A stretch of DNA of 64,000 nt, from the NCBI GenBank assembly GCA_964036045.1, contig OZ038387.1:57506427-57570426 (forward strand). The letters run 5' to 3'. The stretch comes from Eutreptiella sp. 'Long Island Sound 2002' (Eukaryota; Euglenozoa; Euglenophyceae; Eutreptiales; Eutreptiaceae). Below are positions 12,443-22,719 of the stretch, in pieces. Under the pieces are notes generated by a model. That model did no database searches and was not told the origin of the DNA. It saw only the letters and a list, made by a program, of their open reading frames with translations. Each line of letters starts with the position of its first letter. Position 1 is the stretch's first letter. Position numbers and translations under genes: made by a program.

Positions 12443-12716
12443 TGTAATGATCTTGGAGATCTTCTCTTTTGAGTGCTATTTTCCCCGTGATCTCCTTAGT
12501 GATTTCGAAATCCAAATGCGAATCCGGCAACGACGCAGCATGTGATTGATCTCATAAATCACTACATAGTTTCATCCCAGTGTTCTGCACAGTACACAAA
12601 ATGAATTTGATTCAAAAGTTTAATAATTGAATTGCATTGCACTGTGCTTTACATATGCACGCACGCGCGTTCACTAAATGATCGCGGTCTGCGCGCACGT
12701 GCTGAGTTCCATTACA
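12443..12716 (-). repeat. 3' LTR of the small LTR element
   Basis: TGTAATG...CATTACA ends; nearly identical to 14278-14551 with only a few differences by eye. Confidence 0.85.
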
Positions 12717-12729
12717 CTCCCCTCACAAG
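12717..12729 (-). promoter_or_regulatory. Polypurine tract of the small LTR element
   Basis: The minus strand reads CTTGTGAGGGGAG directly before the LTR. Its GAGGGGAG core resembles the GGGAGGGGAG tract of the 895-bp LTR family at 17598-17609, suggesting related elements. Confidence 0.6.
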
Positions 12730-13531
12730 CCATGTGCAGGGTGCTGAGGCACCAGGCACAGGGCTGACAAGAGATATGATGGACCTCAGCACTGCACAAA
12801 ATAGACAGTCAGAAAGCGTTACACCTAGCACTGTTATACCAAGCTGCACACTGACTAAAATGTATAAACACTACCCTATACTGCACACAGTGCCAAAGCA
12901 GTGCGTGCTTGCTCAGAAAAAGAAGAAAACTGAACCACTTTACACCGCTTGCTGGCTTTGTTATACCACAAAAGTTTTGAAAAGACACTGCAAAAGTTTC
13001 CACCCTAGGGGAAAACCTTCACTGCGTTTCCAAAACCCTGCAGTTTCACAAAAATACAGCAAGACAAACAGAAACATAGCAACAGCAAAACAACGTGCAG
13101 AATGTTGTTGTGCTGCCCACACTGAGTTCGCATCCACAGTGCTCGTAAAAAGGCATGTCAGTGCGCGAAGCCACCGACACAAGTGCAAGAAATCAAAGTA
13201 AAGGCACATATCAGAGCCACACGGCTACTTTACAGAAAACTGCACTTCGAAGGCAAAGAGACCAGGACTGACCTACTCAATTTTCACATTCAAATCAGAT
13301 GCACTGCCATCCACGCATGGCAGGCAAGGAAACAAGCAGGAAGAATAACATGTGTTGCAGAAGGGTGCGAGACCAACATGTCCCAGCGTACAAAAGCAGT
13401 GGCGAGCCTTTCAGAGGCGAGCCCATGGCCCAGCGCTCAGGCCCAGCGCCATAGAAGACGAAACAGCGCAAAAAAAAATTAGTCCTTAAAACCAAAACAC
13501 ACGTAGCGAGCCTTCTGCAGGCCCAGCAACA

Positions 13532-14104
13532 CTACCGTCGTCCTTGCCCGCGCTTGCGTGGGCGATCACAGCGTCGGCGCTTGAATGTGACGTCCCCCTT
13601 CTTCTCTTCACCGCGTTGGCACGGATCATCCTCCTCAACCTTCGCGCAAGAGCCAACAGCCTTCGTATTCTCTTCATCAGAAGAACTCAGCAGCGCGAGA
13701 CGAACTGTTCGCACAAATGATGGCTCACGTTCAAGGCACTCCAAAGCCCAGACGTGTTCGTAACCATAACTCAACGTGCAGTCAGACCAAGGCACTCCTT
13801 TATCGCGATAGCTCAACAGCTCCTCCACATTCCACAGCATCTGCGGGTGCTGCTTGACCTCGGCCTCATAACTTCGGCGACACTCCGCCGCGTTACGCGC
13901 ACTGCCAAACCACCAATCAGCGTAAGCAAGCTGCTGAAGTTTGAATTCCTCCCAAGGCACCCTTGACGGTCGAGCAGCTTGCTCTATCTCAGCCCAAATA
14001 AAAGGCTTATCTCCTGGCAACGCATCGGGAACAGGCTCTCCTCTATAGTCACGAACAGCGTACTTGCTTCGCAAACCTGCCATAGAAATCTTGCTGAGTC
14101 TCAC
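13532..14104 (-). CDS. Unrecognised 190-residue protein inside the small LTR element
   Basis: This frame runs in the sense direction inferred for the element. The N-terminal 120 residues look like a folded domain with many aromatics (FIWAEIEQAARPSRVPWEEF, YADWWFGSA, YGYEHVWALECL). The C-terminus is charged and basic (KRRRCDRPRKRGQGRR). I recognise no Gag, zinc-knuckle or enzyme motif. It may be a divergent Gag or a captured host exon. It is the only substantial frame of the element, whose LTRs are nearly identical. Confidence 0.5.
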   Translation of the reverse strand: MRLSKISMAGLRSKYAVRDYRGEPVPDALPGDKPFIWAEIEQAARPSRVPWEEFKLQQLAYADWWFGSARNAAECRRSYEAEVKQHPQMLWNVEELLSYRDKGVPWSDCTLSYGYEHVWALECLEREPSFVRTVRLALLSSSDEENTKAVGSCAKVEEDDPCQRGEEKKGDVTFKRRRCDRPRKRGQGRR

Positions 14105-14277
14105 AAACTCGTTCTCAAACTTCGTGAACTCTTGGCCTCAGCTCCCAAAACGACAGTCAATAACCAACCTGCAGCCGCTGGCGATCGTCAAATACTGCGC
14201 ATTCGGCGAACTTCAATCACTCCAGAAATGACTCCGACATCACCAAAGAGAGTTTCACGGAAATCGAACACTGGGAT

Positions 14278-14551
14278 TGTAATGATCTTGGAGATCTTCT
14301 CTTTTGAGTGCTATTTTCCCCGTGATCTCCTTAGTGATTTCGAAATCCAAATGCGAATCCGGCAACGGCGCAGCACGTGATTGATCTCATAAATCACTAC
14401 ATAGTTTCATCCCAGTGTTCTGCACAGTACACAAAATGAATTTGATTCAATAGTTCAATAATTGAATTGCATTGCACTGTGCTTTACATATGCACGCACG
14501 CGCGTTCACTAAATGATCGCGGTCTGCGCGCACGTGCTGAGTTCCATTACA
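14278..14551 (-). repeat. 5' LTR of the small LTR element
   Basis: 274 bp, TGTAATG...CATTACA, followed by the ACCC target duplication. Confidence 0.85.
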
Positions 14552-14906
14552 ACCCAAGGTATCAACATATCGTTCACCACACTATTTCTTGGAACCATTT
14601 GTGAACAATCCCCCCACCCTGGATCCCCAAATGGACGCATGAAGACACCTTCGAACCTTCTCTCGACATGCACCATGAAAATGGGAAAATTGATAGTGGC
14701 GCTTGTGGGTCGCTCTGTAAGCCTTCCCACATGCACTATATGGGCGGTAGACTTAGTCTAGTGCTATGGAGCTCACCATTGGGACATGGGCAAAGCCCTT
14801 GCCACATATGACTCCACATATCTTCCTACAAATGGAGATATATAACATGGGCGTGAGCATAGCGAAGCACATACCATCCATATAACACATACCCTTAAAA
14901 GTGGCT

Positions 14907-14923
14907 CCCACCATGGTATGCCA
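14907..14923 (-). promoter_or_regulatory. Candidate primer-binding site of the gypsy element
   Basis: Directly inside the 5' LTR the minus strand reads TGGCATACCATGGTGGG. It starts with TGG, the complement of a tRNA CCA end, at the right position. I cannot name the matching tRNA. Confidence 0.5.
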
Positions 14924-15824
14924 TGCCCCTCCATGGACATAACTTCACGTTAAAGATACGTAGGAACCCAAGGAAAGTTTCTATGCAACACCAACACTCA
15001 TGCGGTACACTCGAAAGTCGCATTAAAATATTCGGTTGCATGGTCCAAGAGTTATATATCACTTTCTACCCTCTTGACCATTATCCCTTGCAACACCGGG
15101 CATGTGTACACATCAAAGGCGTTTGACGCTTCCTAAATTAAGTTGAGACCAAGGCGATTCTAGCCCATATCTCAAAATTGTAACTCCTCGCCGTGAGCCG
15201 GAGATATGACCTTTCAAAGTGGCCTCACGAATCAATTTTGTTTCGCCTATATCTCCAAGAAAAATGAAGGAGACAACAAAAGGAAGGTTGATTCGTGATC
15301 GGGGAATAATGTAGGACCACTCGAAATGCATCATATCAAGTGCGGTGACCTCGAAGTTGAAAATCCGATTCTGAATGTCTGAAAAAATGGGACTCATTTT
15401 GCGAGTGTATAACATGAAAATTGCGGAAGCAACGAACCCTTTTCTGATGAAATCTAACCCTTCATCGGGGTTTCCGCTAAAATATCTGGAAATAACACTT
15501 AACCAATCGGTTACCGCAAAATCGCGAGCCAACTGACAGTCGCCGATACATTGACAATCAGAACGGAAGGCTGAAAAATTACGGAAACATTATGATAAAA
15601 AGACCCTGTTGATTCCTGATATTCTGATATATAAATCTCAGCCGGCGGCGCCTCGGTTGTGAATGTGGCCGCTCATAGCTGGAATGGCCAAGCCTATCAC
15701 ACTATCACATCAGGTTAGGTCAGGTGGATGGGAAAGTATGATATCAGCGAATGGCGGCTTGCCGGCACATAGATACACACCCCAAGTGACCCAAAGATGG
15801 CCACGGGGGTCCGAACCGGCTTCA
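14924..15824 (-). repeat. 5' LTR of the gypsy element
   Basis: 901 bp, the same length as 707-1607 and differing at about 14 sites. It joins abruptly at 15825 to the middle of an 895-family LTR. Confidence 0.88.
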
Positions 15825-17597
15825 ATGTTCACGATTTTTTATAAAATCGTAGGTAGCACAGTTTCTGAAGTTGACCCCACCAGATCAAAGCCCAAGAGTG
15901 GGGCTTTACATACATATGTTGATTTGGGTTCAAAACACGTCGGTGCACCGGCACCACGCGTTGGGGGGAGTCACAGGAATTTCATGTATTATATTGAAAA
16001 ATCACTATTTTTTGAAGTTTTGAGCTTAAAACTCAGGACTTTCTTCAGTTTTATCCTGATCTAGCTCAGGATCCTTATTGGGACGACCTGTCGGCACCAA
16101 GAGCAAGGCCGACACGTCGTCGCTTTTCGAGTTTTAGTATAGTTTTTATGCTATTTTTATAGTATAATTGCTATGTGCATTGTTACATGTTTGTGTATGT
16201 AAAAATGCATCATGTTCTATCTTCTCCTTACTTCGGGACATATGAAAGGGATCGTTTCGAAATCCCTTCGAATTTCGTGGTCATGCCCTTGCCTTGTGCG
16301 TCGTCGGTATTGGGGGTTTGAAGGAGGTTTGTTTTTCTTTTTTGGGGAAATGTTGGATGTATAGGCCAAAGCCCAATTCAAGACAACAAGTGACTTTAAA
16401 ATTTACTACAATTTCGAAACGCCCTCAGCGACGACGACGACGACGACGACGACGCTGAAGATGACGACGACAAGGTCTATGCATTGACTAAGTGAAGGAA
16501 TCAGCAAACCCCAACAACATGTTTGAGTTTTGAGTTGAAGGAGACCAAAAAAATTATTTGAGGACTTCTTTGAATTTATTGACCTAATTGAGACCAAGAC
16601 CAAGGACTTCGACGACCTACGAGACCTGCAGGATCCTCGTAGCGCTGGACAGAGCACGACGACAAGCTGCAGCGCGACTTTTTTACTGGTGTCAGCGCTT
16701 GGATGGTTTCCAAGATTACTCCAAATTTGGTGCCATGGACATAGTGCCATGGACCTTTGGATGGTTCTCAAGATTACACCAAGACCAGTGGAATATGGTG
16801 CCATGGACAGGGTGCCATGGACCTTCGTCAACCTCCAGCAGGCCAACTGAGCTGGCCAGAGCCAAGGAGATCATGAAGGTCAAGGAGGAAGCCAAAGGAA
16901 TTTCACAAAAATCTCAAGAAAAATTTCATGGTATGGGCCAAGAAAATTGGTTACCACAATTGTCATCATAATAGCAACTCAGGGCCAGGATAACTGGTGA
17001 CCTGTGTTTATTTCTGTATTTATTTGTGGTCCACAGATGGGACTATTTTGCAGAACCTGATGCACAAGCTGTGATTTATTCTGTTTTTTTTGTGTTGTCT
17101 TTGTTTCAGGGTCTAGGGTACTCAGAAGTGCATTGTTTTTCCATTGTTGACAATTTTTCCTTTTAAATTCTGTGCAGAGGTCATTTTTGATGGTTAATTT
17201 CTGTCCAGGATTGCAGACATTTTACTGTGATTAAGCCTGGGGGTCAGAGGACCCTATTTTTGAGGCACTTGTGAGTGCCATGAGTGGTGTGTGTGTAGAC
17301 ATGTACATTACATGCGGGTACCGGAACCCAGCGGTGCCTCCAAGAATCCCAGGTCCGGGATCAAAGTAAAAATCTGTGTTTTTTTTATTGCTCCTCGGCT
17401 TATCTTCATAGATTCAGCCACAGAAGCACTTATTTTCTGTGGGTGTTTCAGAGCTTGGGAGGGGAGTGTTAACCCGTGGAGCAATTCAGTTGCGTGGTTA
17501 ACACCCAACCCGATGCTTTGCATTGTTCCCACCCAAATTAACCACTTGCGGTCGCTTCTTCTTTCTTTTCTTTTTCAGCCTGAGATGTTCTCAGGGC

Positions 17598-17609
17598 TTG
17601 GGAGGGGAG
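17598..17609 (+). promoter_or_regulatory. Polypurine tract of the 895-bp LTR element
   Basis: TTGGGAGGGGAG abuts the TG of the 3' LTR. A second copy of CTTGGGAGGGGAGTGT occurs about 150 bases upstream (near 17455-17470). It is followed by a 37-bp TGTTAAC...GTTAACA segment, part of which recurs at 18505-18534. Confidence 0.7.
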
Positions 17610-18504
17610 TGTAGGGTTTTCAGCGACCTATAATGGGCAGTTTTTGCCTATTTTAATCAGGACTTTTTCTGCATTATTTCTGCTTTATTTCTGCACTAAT
17701 TTCAGTGGAAAATAATGTAAAATACCGCTGAAATCTGTGTTTTTGCGCCTGCGACGCGGCCCGAAAGTCGCCGTCGCTGAGGATTTCTGGAGTTTTTCAG
17801 ATTACGATTTAAAGCAATTTAATTATTTTTTCTGATTGATGCATTGTTTTTAAGTATATGCGGATGTTACGGCACCATCGCGGCGCCGTTCTGCGGTGGT
17901 CAATTTTGGCCAAGTAGGCCATGTTCACGATTTTTTATAAAATGGTAGGTAGCAGTTTCTGAAGTTGACCCCACCAGATCAAAGCCCAACAGTGGGGCTT
18001 TACATACATATGTTGATTTGGGTTCAAAACGCGTCGGTGCACCGGCACCACGCGTTGGGGGGAGTCACAGGAATTTCATGTATTATATTGAAAAATCACT
18101 ATTTTTTCAAGTTTTGAGCTTAAAACTCAGGACTTTCTTCAGTTTCATCCTGATCTAACTCAGGATCCTGATTGGGACGACCCGTCGGCACCAAGAGCAA
18201 GGCCGACACGTCGTCGCTTTTCGAGTTTTAGTATAGTTTGTATGCTATTTTTATAGTAAAATTGCTATGTGCATTGTTACATGTTTGTGTATGTAAAAAT
18301 GCATCATGTTCTATCTTCTCCTTACTTCAGGACATGTGAAAGGGATCGTTTCGAAATCCCTTCGGATTTCGTGGTCATGCCCTTGCCTTGTGCGTCGTCG
18401 GTATTGGGGGTTTGAAGGAGGTTTGTTTGTCTTTTTTGGGGAATTGTTGGATGTATAGGCCAAAGCCCAATTCAAGACAACAAGTGACTTCAAAAATTAT
18501 TACA
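17610..18504 (+). repeat. Complete 3' LTR of the 895-bp family
   Basis: 895 bp with TG...CA ends. Partial relatives lie at 10654-11389 and 15826-16410. Confidence 0.82.
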
Positions 18505-21500
18505 CCGTGGAGCAATTCAGTTGCGTGGTTAACAACAAGTAGGCCCTTGAAGGGCAAAAAGTGAGTGATTTTTGACATAAAATGAATATGCCAAAAAGAG
18601 CTGAAAAAAGTTTAAAATTTCAAACTAAAAGATGTCCAAAGCGTTGAAGCGCGACCAAAACTCGAACATATATTGTTGGTAGTCACGAAGTACAAACAAA
18701 ATGAGCTCTCACTTATTTTCCGTCGCCACTATATCTTCGAGATATAGTGGCTAACTTTGAGCACATGAAAACAAAGTGCCCGAAATCTCCAAACTAAAAT
18801 TGACACCAGAAATTGCCAATGGCTCAAATGAACTCGACCTAAAGTGATAATGAAAGTAGAGGCTCGTCGCTACGAGCCTAAAAAGAAATCAGGACTAAAT
18901 TGGACAATGACGCGACAAACTGACTCAGAAAAGTTGCATCATAAACGACACAAAAATGCACTATTCAGGCATGAAAGTGGGTCCCACCATGGAGTGTGGT
19001 CACCTGCCACGACCATATCTCGACGTTGCAAAGGGAAGGGAAGGCAAACCCAAATGTATACCAAAGTTGGCTTCACTCCAGGATCATCGAAGTTAACTTC
19101 ACCTCTGAAATTCACCATGGTCTCTTCACCACAACCAAAACTCAATTCAATCCTAAAAATTAGGGCATATCTCTAAACTGACTTGCAACTCACATGAACA
19201 AACAACATACCAATGCAGAGGAGAGTCAGGGGATTCCGTTGCATCTCTTCTCAAGAGAAATGGATGGAAAATCTCAATTCACGCTTAGGCAGAAGTGAGC
19301 ACATGAATTGCTTAAGATATGCATGCCATGCCTAATCTAACAATGGGGGGTAAAAGAAAAAGGCACCGTAAGCTGCCGGCAACGATGCCTGTGGTATCCC
19401 TATACTTTCAATGCCTGGGCATCACGACGTTAGGGGGGTTTTGAAAATTGTGGCACCGGGGCCCGAACTCTTAATTCCCTATTATAAACTAAATATTGAC
19501 TATCATAACCATGCAGTCAGAATTATATTAACTCAACAGGCTGGACTTGCCGTAAAGGCCAGTTCATGGTCTCGCGATTCGGGTCGCCAGATCCCAACTG
19601 GCATTTCGCCCGCGAATTGGCGCGACGCCGGTTCACAACCAGGTCGCGGCCAATATCTAACTTCTGTACCTATGCGAATTTAAGGCAAATTTGCATGGGT
19701 AACAACAGGGCAATGAATTCCCTACCAACTGATACAAAAGCGGCAGAAAATCACGCCGAGTTCCCTGATATCCCTACTGCAGGCTCAAGTCAAAAGTACC
19801 ATGAAAGGGAAGGTCAAGGGGGGATTAAGGCTAATGATATCCCCTATCAAATCCAGCCTACACAAAGGGATGACGGGCGTTAGCACAAAGAGGAGTATGT
19901 GTCCCCATAATAATCAGGGATCAGGCCCCGCAGGGGGGACCGGGGGTTGCACGGCATGACGGAAACCAAACACTCCCCTCCCTAGCTGAACGACACCGTT
20001 GAAGCGGAAAAAACAAAGGTGGTGACATCGTGACCTAGAACCAAGAAAAAACAGGGATGGGATGGGATGTTGTAAAGCTTCACCTACGGCTGAAATCGTT
20101 TTACACTCCCCTCCCCAGCCCAGCAATTGTGTTGGCGAAAACTGACACGTAAAAACGATTTTGGGGCAGTCCTTCTGTTGGGCTGAACCATCAGGTTAGC
20201 AACAACAACCTAATGCAGTTCTACACATTCAAATAAAAAAACAAACAACACAGAAAGTCAAGCAGTTAAAACTCAAGGTATGCTGTGACAGGAGGAAATG
20301 GTTCAGGCATGCTATCATTATCCTCCGTCCAACACCTATCCAGATTGAAGACTGAATATTCCATCAAGACAATGGCTGCCCACTTCCATGAAGGAAGGGC
20401 GCACCTGCCAACAGTGGGTAAAAAAATAGAAACAGATGACAGTCCATTCAGTGGGCTAGGACCCATACCTTCGGTGTGCGTTAGATCCCATCAGCCCTAG
20501 CAATGCACGGAAGAATAATGTACAGATTGCTACTGATCATCCAGCATCACTCAGGATTCGGAATAGAGGTACTGCAGAGGCGGGCGCCTGCAGTGCCTGG
20601 ATTCAGTCAGACTACTTGCAGCATACATATTTCAGTCAGAATACTTAGCATACCTTACTTGAGCTTCACTCAAGGACACCAAAAGGTCCTGTACTCATAC
20701 CACAAGCAGTGCTGTTTACAGCCACAGCCTCCACAAGAGCTTAATTTAGGGGGAAGCTTTGAGGTGCCCCCTTAGCCATGGCGGCTCTGTGGACTATTTC
20801 AGGAAGTTGCTGCGGCTTTTTATGCACCTCAGACTGGTCCAGTGTCAACCCCCTGCAGCTGCCAGGTTTTTGGCTGAAACCTGGGTTCACATGGCCATTT
20901 CCTTTCGTGACCCTATCCCTGGTTACCCAGCCATGGGATTGTACAAGAACTGACCCGACTTGGTCATCACTGGATCTTTCGGACCGGTCTGACTGAAAGA
21001 CATTGAACTGCTGCAGTGCAGAACAAACTCTTGGGGCCCTCCCGTCGCTGGTGCTGCACCAAAAGGCCAGAAACGTCCTCTTAACAGCCCATGTGTCGGG
21101 GGTGTCCATAGGCCTAGTGGCTGCAACCTACGCACTGTACTGGGGTCTGGACTCCACTCCGACACTGAATGTGCTGCCTAAGTACACGTATATGGTGGGT
21201 GCTCCGCATATGGGGGCCTGCACTTGACTGCACTACCCAGCTGGTCCCCTAGTTTGCAATCCAGCAACCTGTTTCTTCTTTGATTGGCCCTTTTAGTTGT
21301 TTTTGGGTGTTGGCGACCCCGAACAAGGGTTTGGGAGCCAATTTTCAGGCACACATAGGCTGGACACTACCCTGTGATGCTACCAGTCTGGGGCCTATCC
21401 GCCCAAGTTGGTGGCCTGGACGTGTCCGCTCCATACGGACAGCAGTTATGAGTGTATATGTATCAGTGGGAGATGGGTTGAGTGCCCATCTCCTGTGGTA

Positions 21501-22519
21501 GGGGAAGAGAGATTAGTGTAGGCGTATGGACCCGGGATATGGAGGTCGTACCGCCTCAAGTCCGACCCTGATGGTCTAATGGACTACTTTGGCTTAATGG
21601 CTCCGCTTGGATCCTAAAATACATCCCGATGAATGTATTTATTATGGGTGTACCAACCTCTGCTTGCAGGACAGGGGGGTATAGAAGATATGACATACGT
21701 ATGCACATATAAGGGAAAAGAGAAGACCTACACGTTTCCCAGAGCCCGAGAGACTTGCAACTGGGCGGTCTGGTTTGGTACTGTGGGTAGGCAGCGCCCA
21801 CAGTGAGATGGCAAGACACTTCAAAACCCAGTCAACACATCACTACTACGCTCGAAAGCAGGACACACTTGGCTCAGGCAGGCAGGTAGGCATCAGCCAT
21901 CCACATACAGCCTACACTTGCGGGCGCTGTAGGAAGACTACCCCAGACCGGGGATTCCCCTAAGGTTGACTCGGGGTTCCCACTGGGTGCCGGTCCTCCA
22001 GACCCTCGCAAGGTAACCACAAGGCTGTTGTGGCACTCTTTGACGCTAAGTGAGAGCATCCATAAGGTAGATTGTCCGTCTACCCGGGAAGAATAGACCT
22101 TGCTGGATCTGGTGGGCCCCCACTAGAGGACATTGTTCACCCCTTGCTGCCAAGAACACTACTCACAAGCACTCCACTCACCAACTCACACATTCCGCGG
22201 TGTCCCAGCGGACTGATGGGGCGGTTTGCCGCGGTCTCCTAAGAGGCCCCGGTTGGGGCTAAGCTGGACGGTAGGACATCGTCCTGAAGGTCCCTAAGGT
22301 CCATGACACTGACATTCATGGCACCACGCTCATGCCCCTCTCGGTCCTGCGGGCGTCCAAACCGGCCCATGAACTCATCGGGCTGGATTGAACCCTAAAG
22401 AACCTTCATCACCCGAGCAAGACTCAAAATCGTGCTCAGGTACAGCCAATCCTGGCAAAGGCCGTGATCATCTTCATCAAGTCCCCAGAGACTTGCAACT
22501 GGGCGGCAGGACCTTCATC
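18505..22519. other. About 4 kb with no recognised gene
   Basis: Open frames are short and overlap on both strands. None shows a domain, membrane segment or convincing exon pattern. Isolated repeated words are present (for example AGACTTGCAACTGGGCGG near both 21745 and 22490), but no bounded repeat was delimited. Confidence 0.45.
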
Positions 22520-22719
22520 NNNNNNNNNNNNNNNNNNNNNNNNNNNNNNNNNNNNNNNNNNNNNNNNNNNNNNNNNNNNNNNNNNNNNNNNNNNNNNNNN
22601 NNNNNNNNNNNNNNNNNNNNNNNNNNNNNNNNNNNNNNNNNNNNNNNNNNNNNNNNNNNNNNNNNNNNNNNNNNNNNNNNNNNNNNNNNNNNNNNNNNNN
22701 NNNNNNNNNNNNNNNNNNN
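22520..22719. other. Assembly gap of 200 N
   Basis: Exactly 200 consecutive N, a conventional placeholder size, so the true distance is unknown. The gap sits at the left edge of the repeat mosaic, consistent with a failure to assemble repeats. Confidence 0.98.

Larger units (their letters stand above)
12443..14551 (-). mobile_element. Small non-autonomous LTR element with 274-bp LTRs, nested
   Basis: Identical-length 274-bp direct repeats (12443-12716, 14278-14551) start TGTAATG and end CATTACA, forming a perfect 7-bp terminal palindrome. The flanking ACCC at 12439-12442 and 14552-14555 is a 4-bp target duplication. A purine run on the minus strand next to the low-coordinate LTR indicates minus orientation. 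The 1.56-kb interior lacks protease, RT and integrase. It carries one minus-strand frame of 190 codons with no recognisable Gag motif. It therefore fits a non-autonomous TR-GAG or LARD-like element, possibly with captured host coding sequence. Confidence 0.82.
707..15824 (-). mobile_element. Ty3/gypsy LTR retrotransposon (chromovirus-like), degenerate, with nested insertions
   Basis: Two 901-bp direct repeats with TG...CA ends bound a minus-strand gag-protease-RT-RNase H-integrase-chromodomain coding region, the order typical of Ty3/gypsy chromoviruses. A purine tract abuts the 3' LTR. A TGG-starting candidate primer-binding site abuts the 5' LTR. The LTRs differ at about 14 positions by eye (roughly 1.5%), so insertion was fairly recent. 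The roughly 5-kb leader between primer site and gag is inflated by other elements at 10.65-11.39 and 12.44-14.55 kb. The outer flanks (ACACA on the left, ATGTT on the right) do not match, and the right flank lies inside another LTR family. The element ends have therefore probably been rearranged by recombination. Confidence 0.88.
15826..18504 (+). mobile_element. Non-autonomous LTR element, 895-bp LTR family, 5' LTR truncated
   Basis: A complete 3' LTR (17610-18504, TGTAGGG...TTATTACA) and a partial 5' LTR (15826-16410, ending TTTACTACA) bracket about 1.2 kb without protease, RT or integrase. A purine tract (TTGGGAGGGGAG, 17598-17609) sits directly before the 3' LTR and sets plus orientation. 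The internal part has a GACGAC tandem repeat near 16430-16455 and a plus-strand frame (16588-16971) with no recognised domain. The missing 5' third of the first LTR was lost at its junction with the gypsy LTR. Confidence 0.78.

Noticed and set aside
12632-13201. 189-codon plus-strand ORF overlapping the small element's 3' LTR
   Set aside because: It starts inside the LTR, runs against the inferred element orientation and shows no domain.
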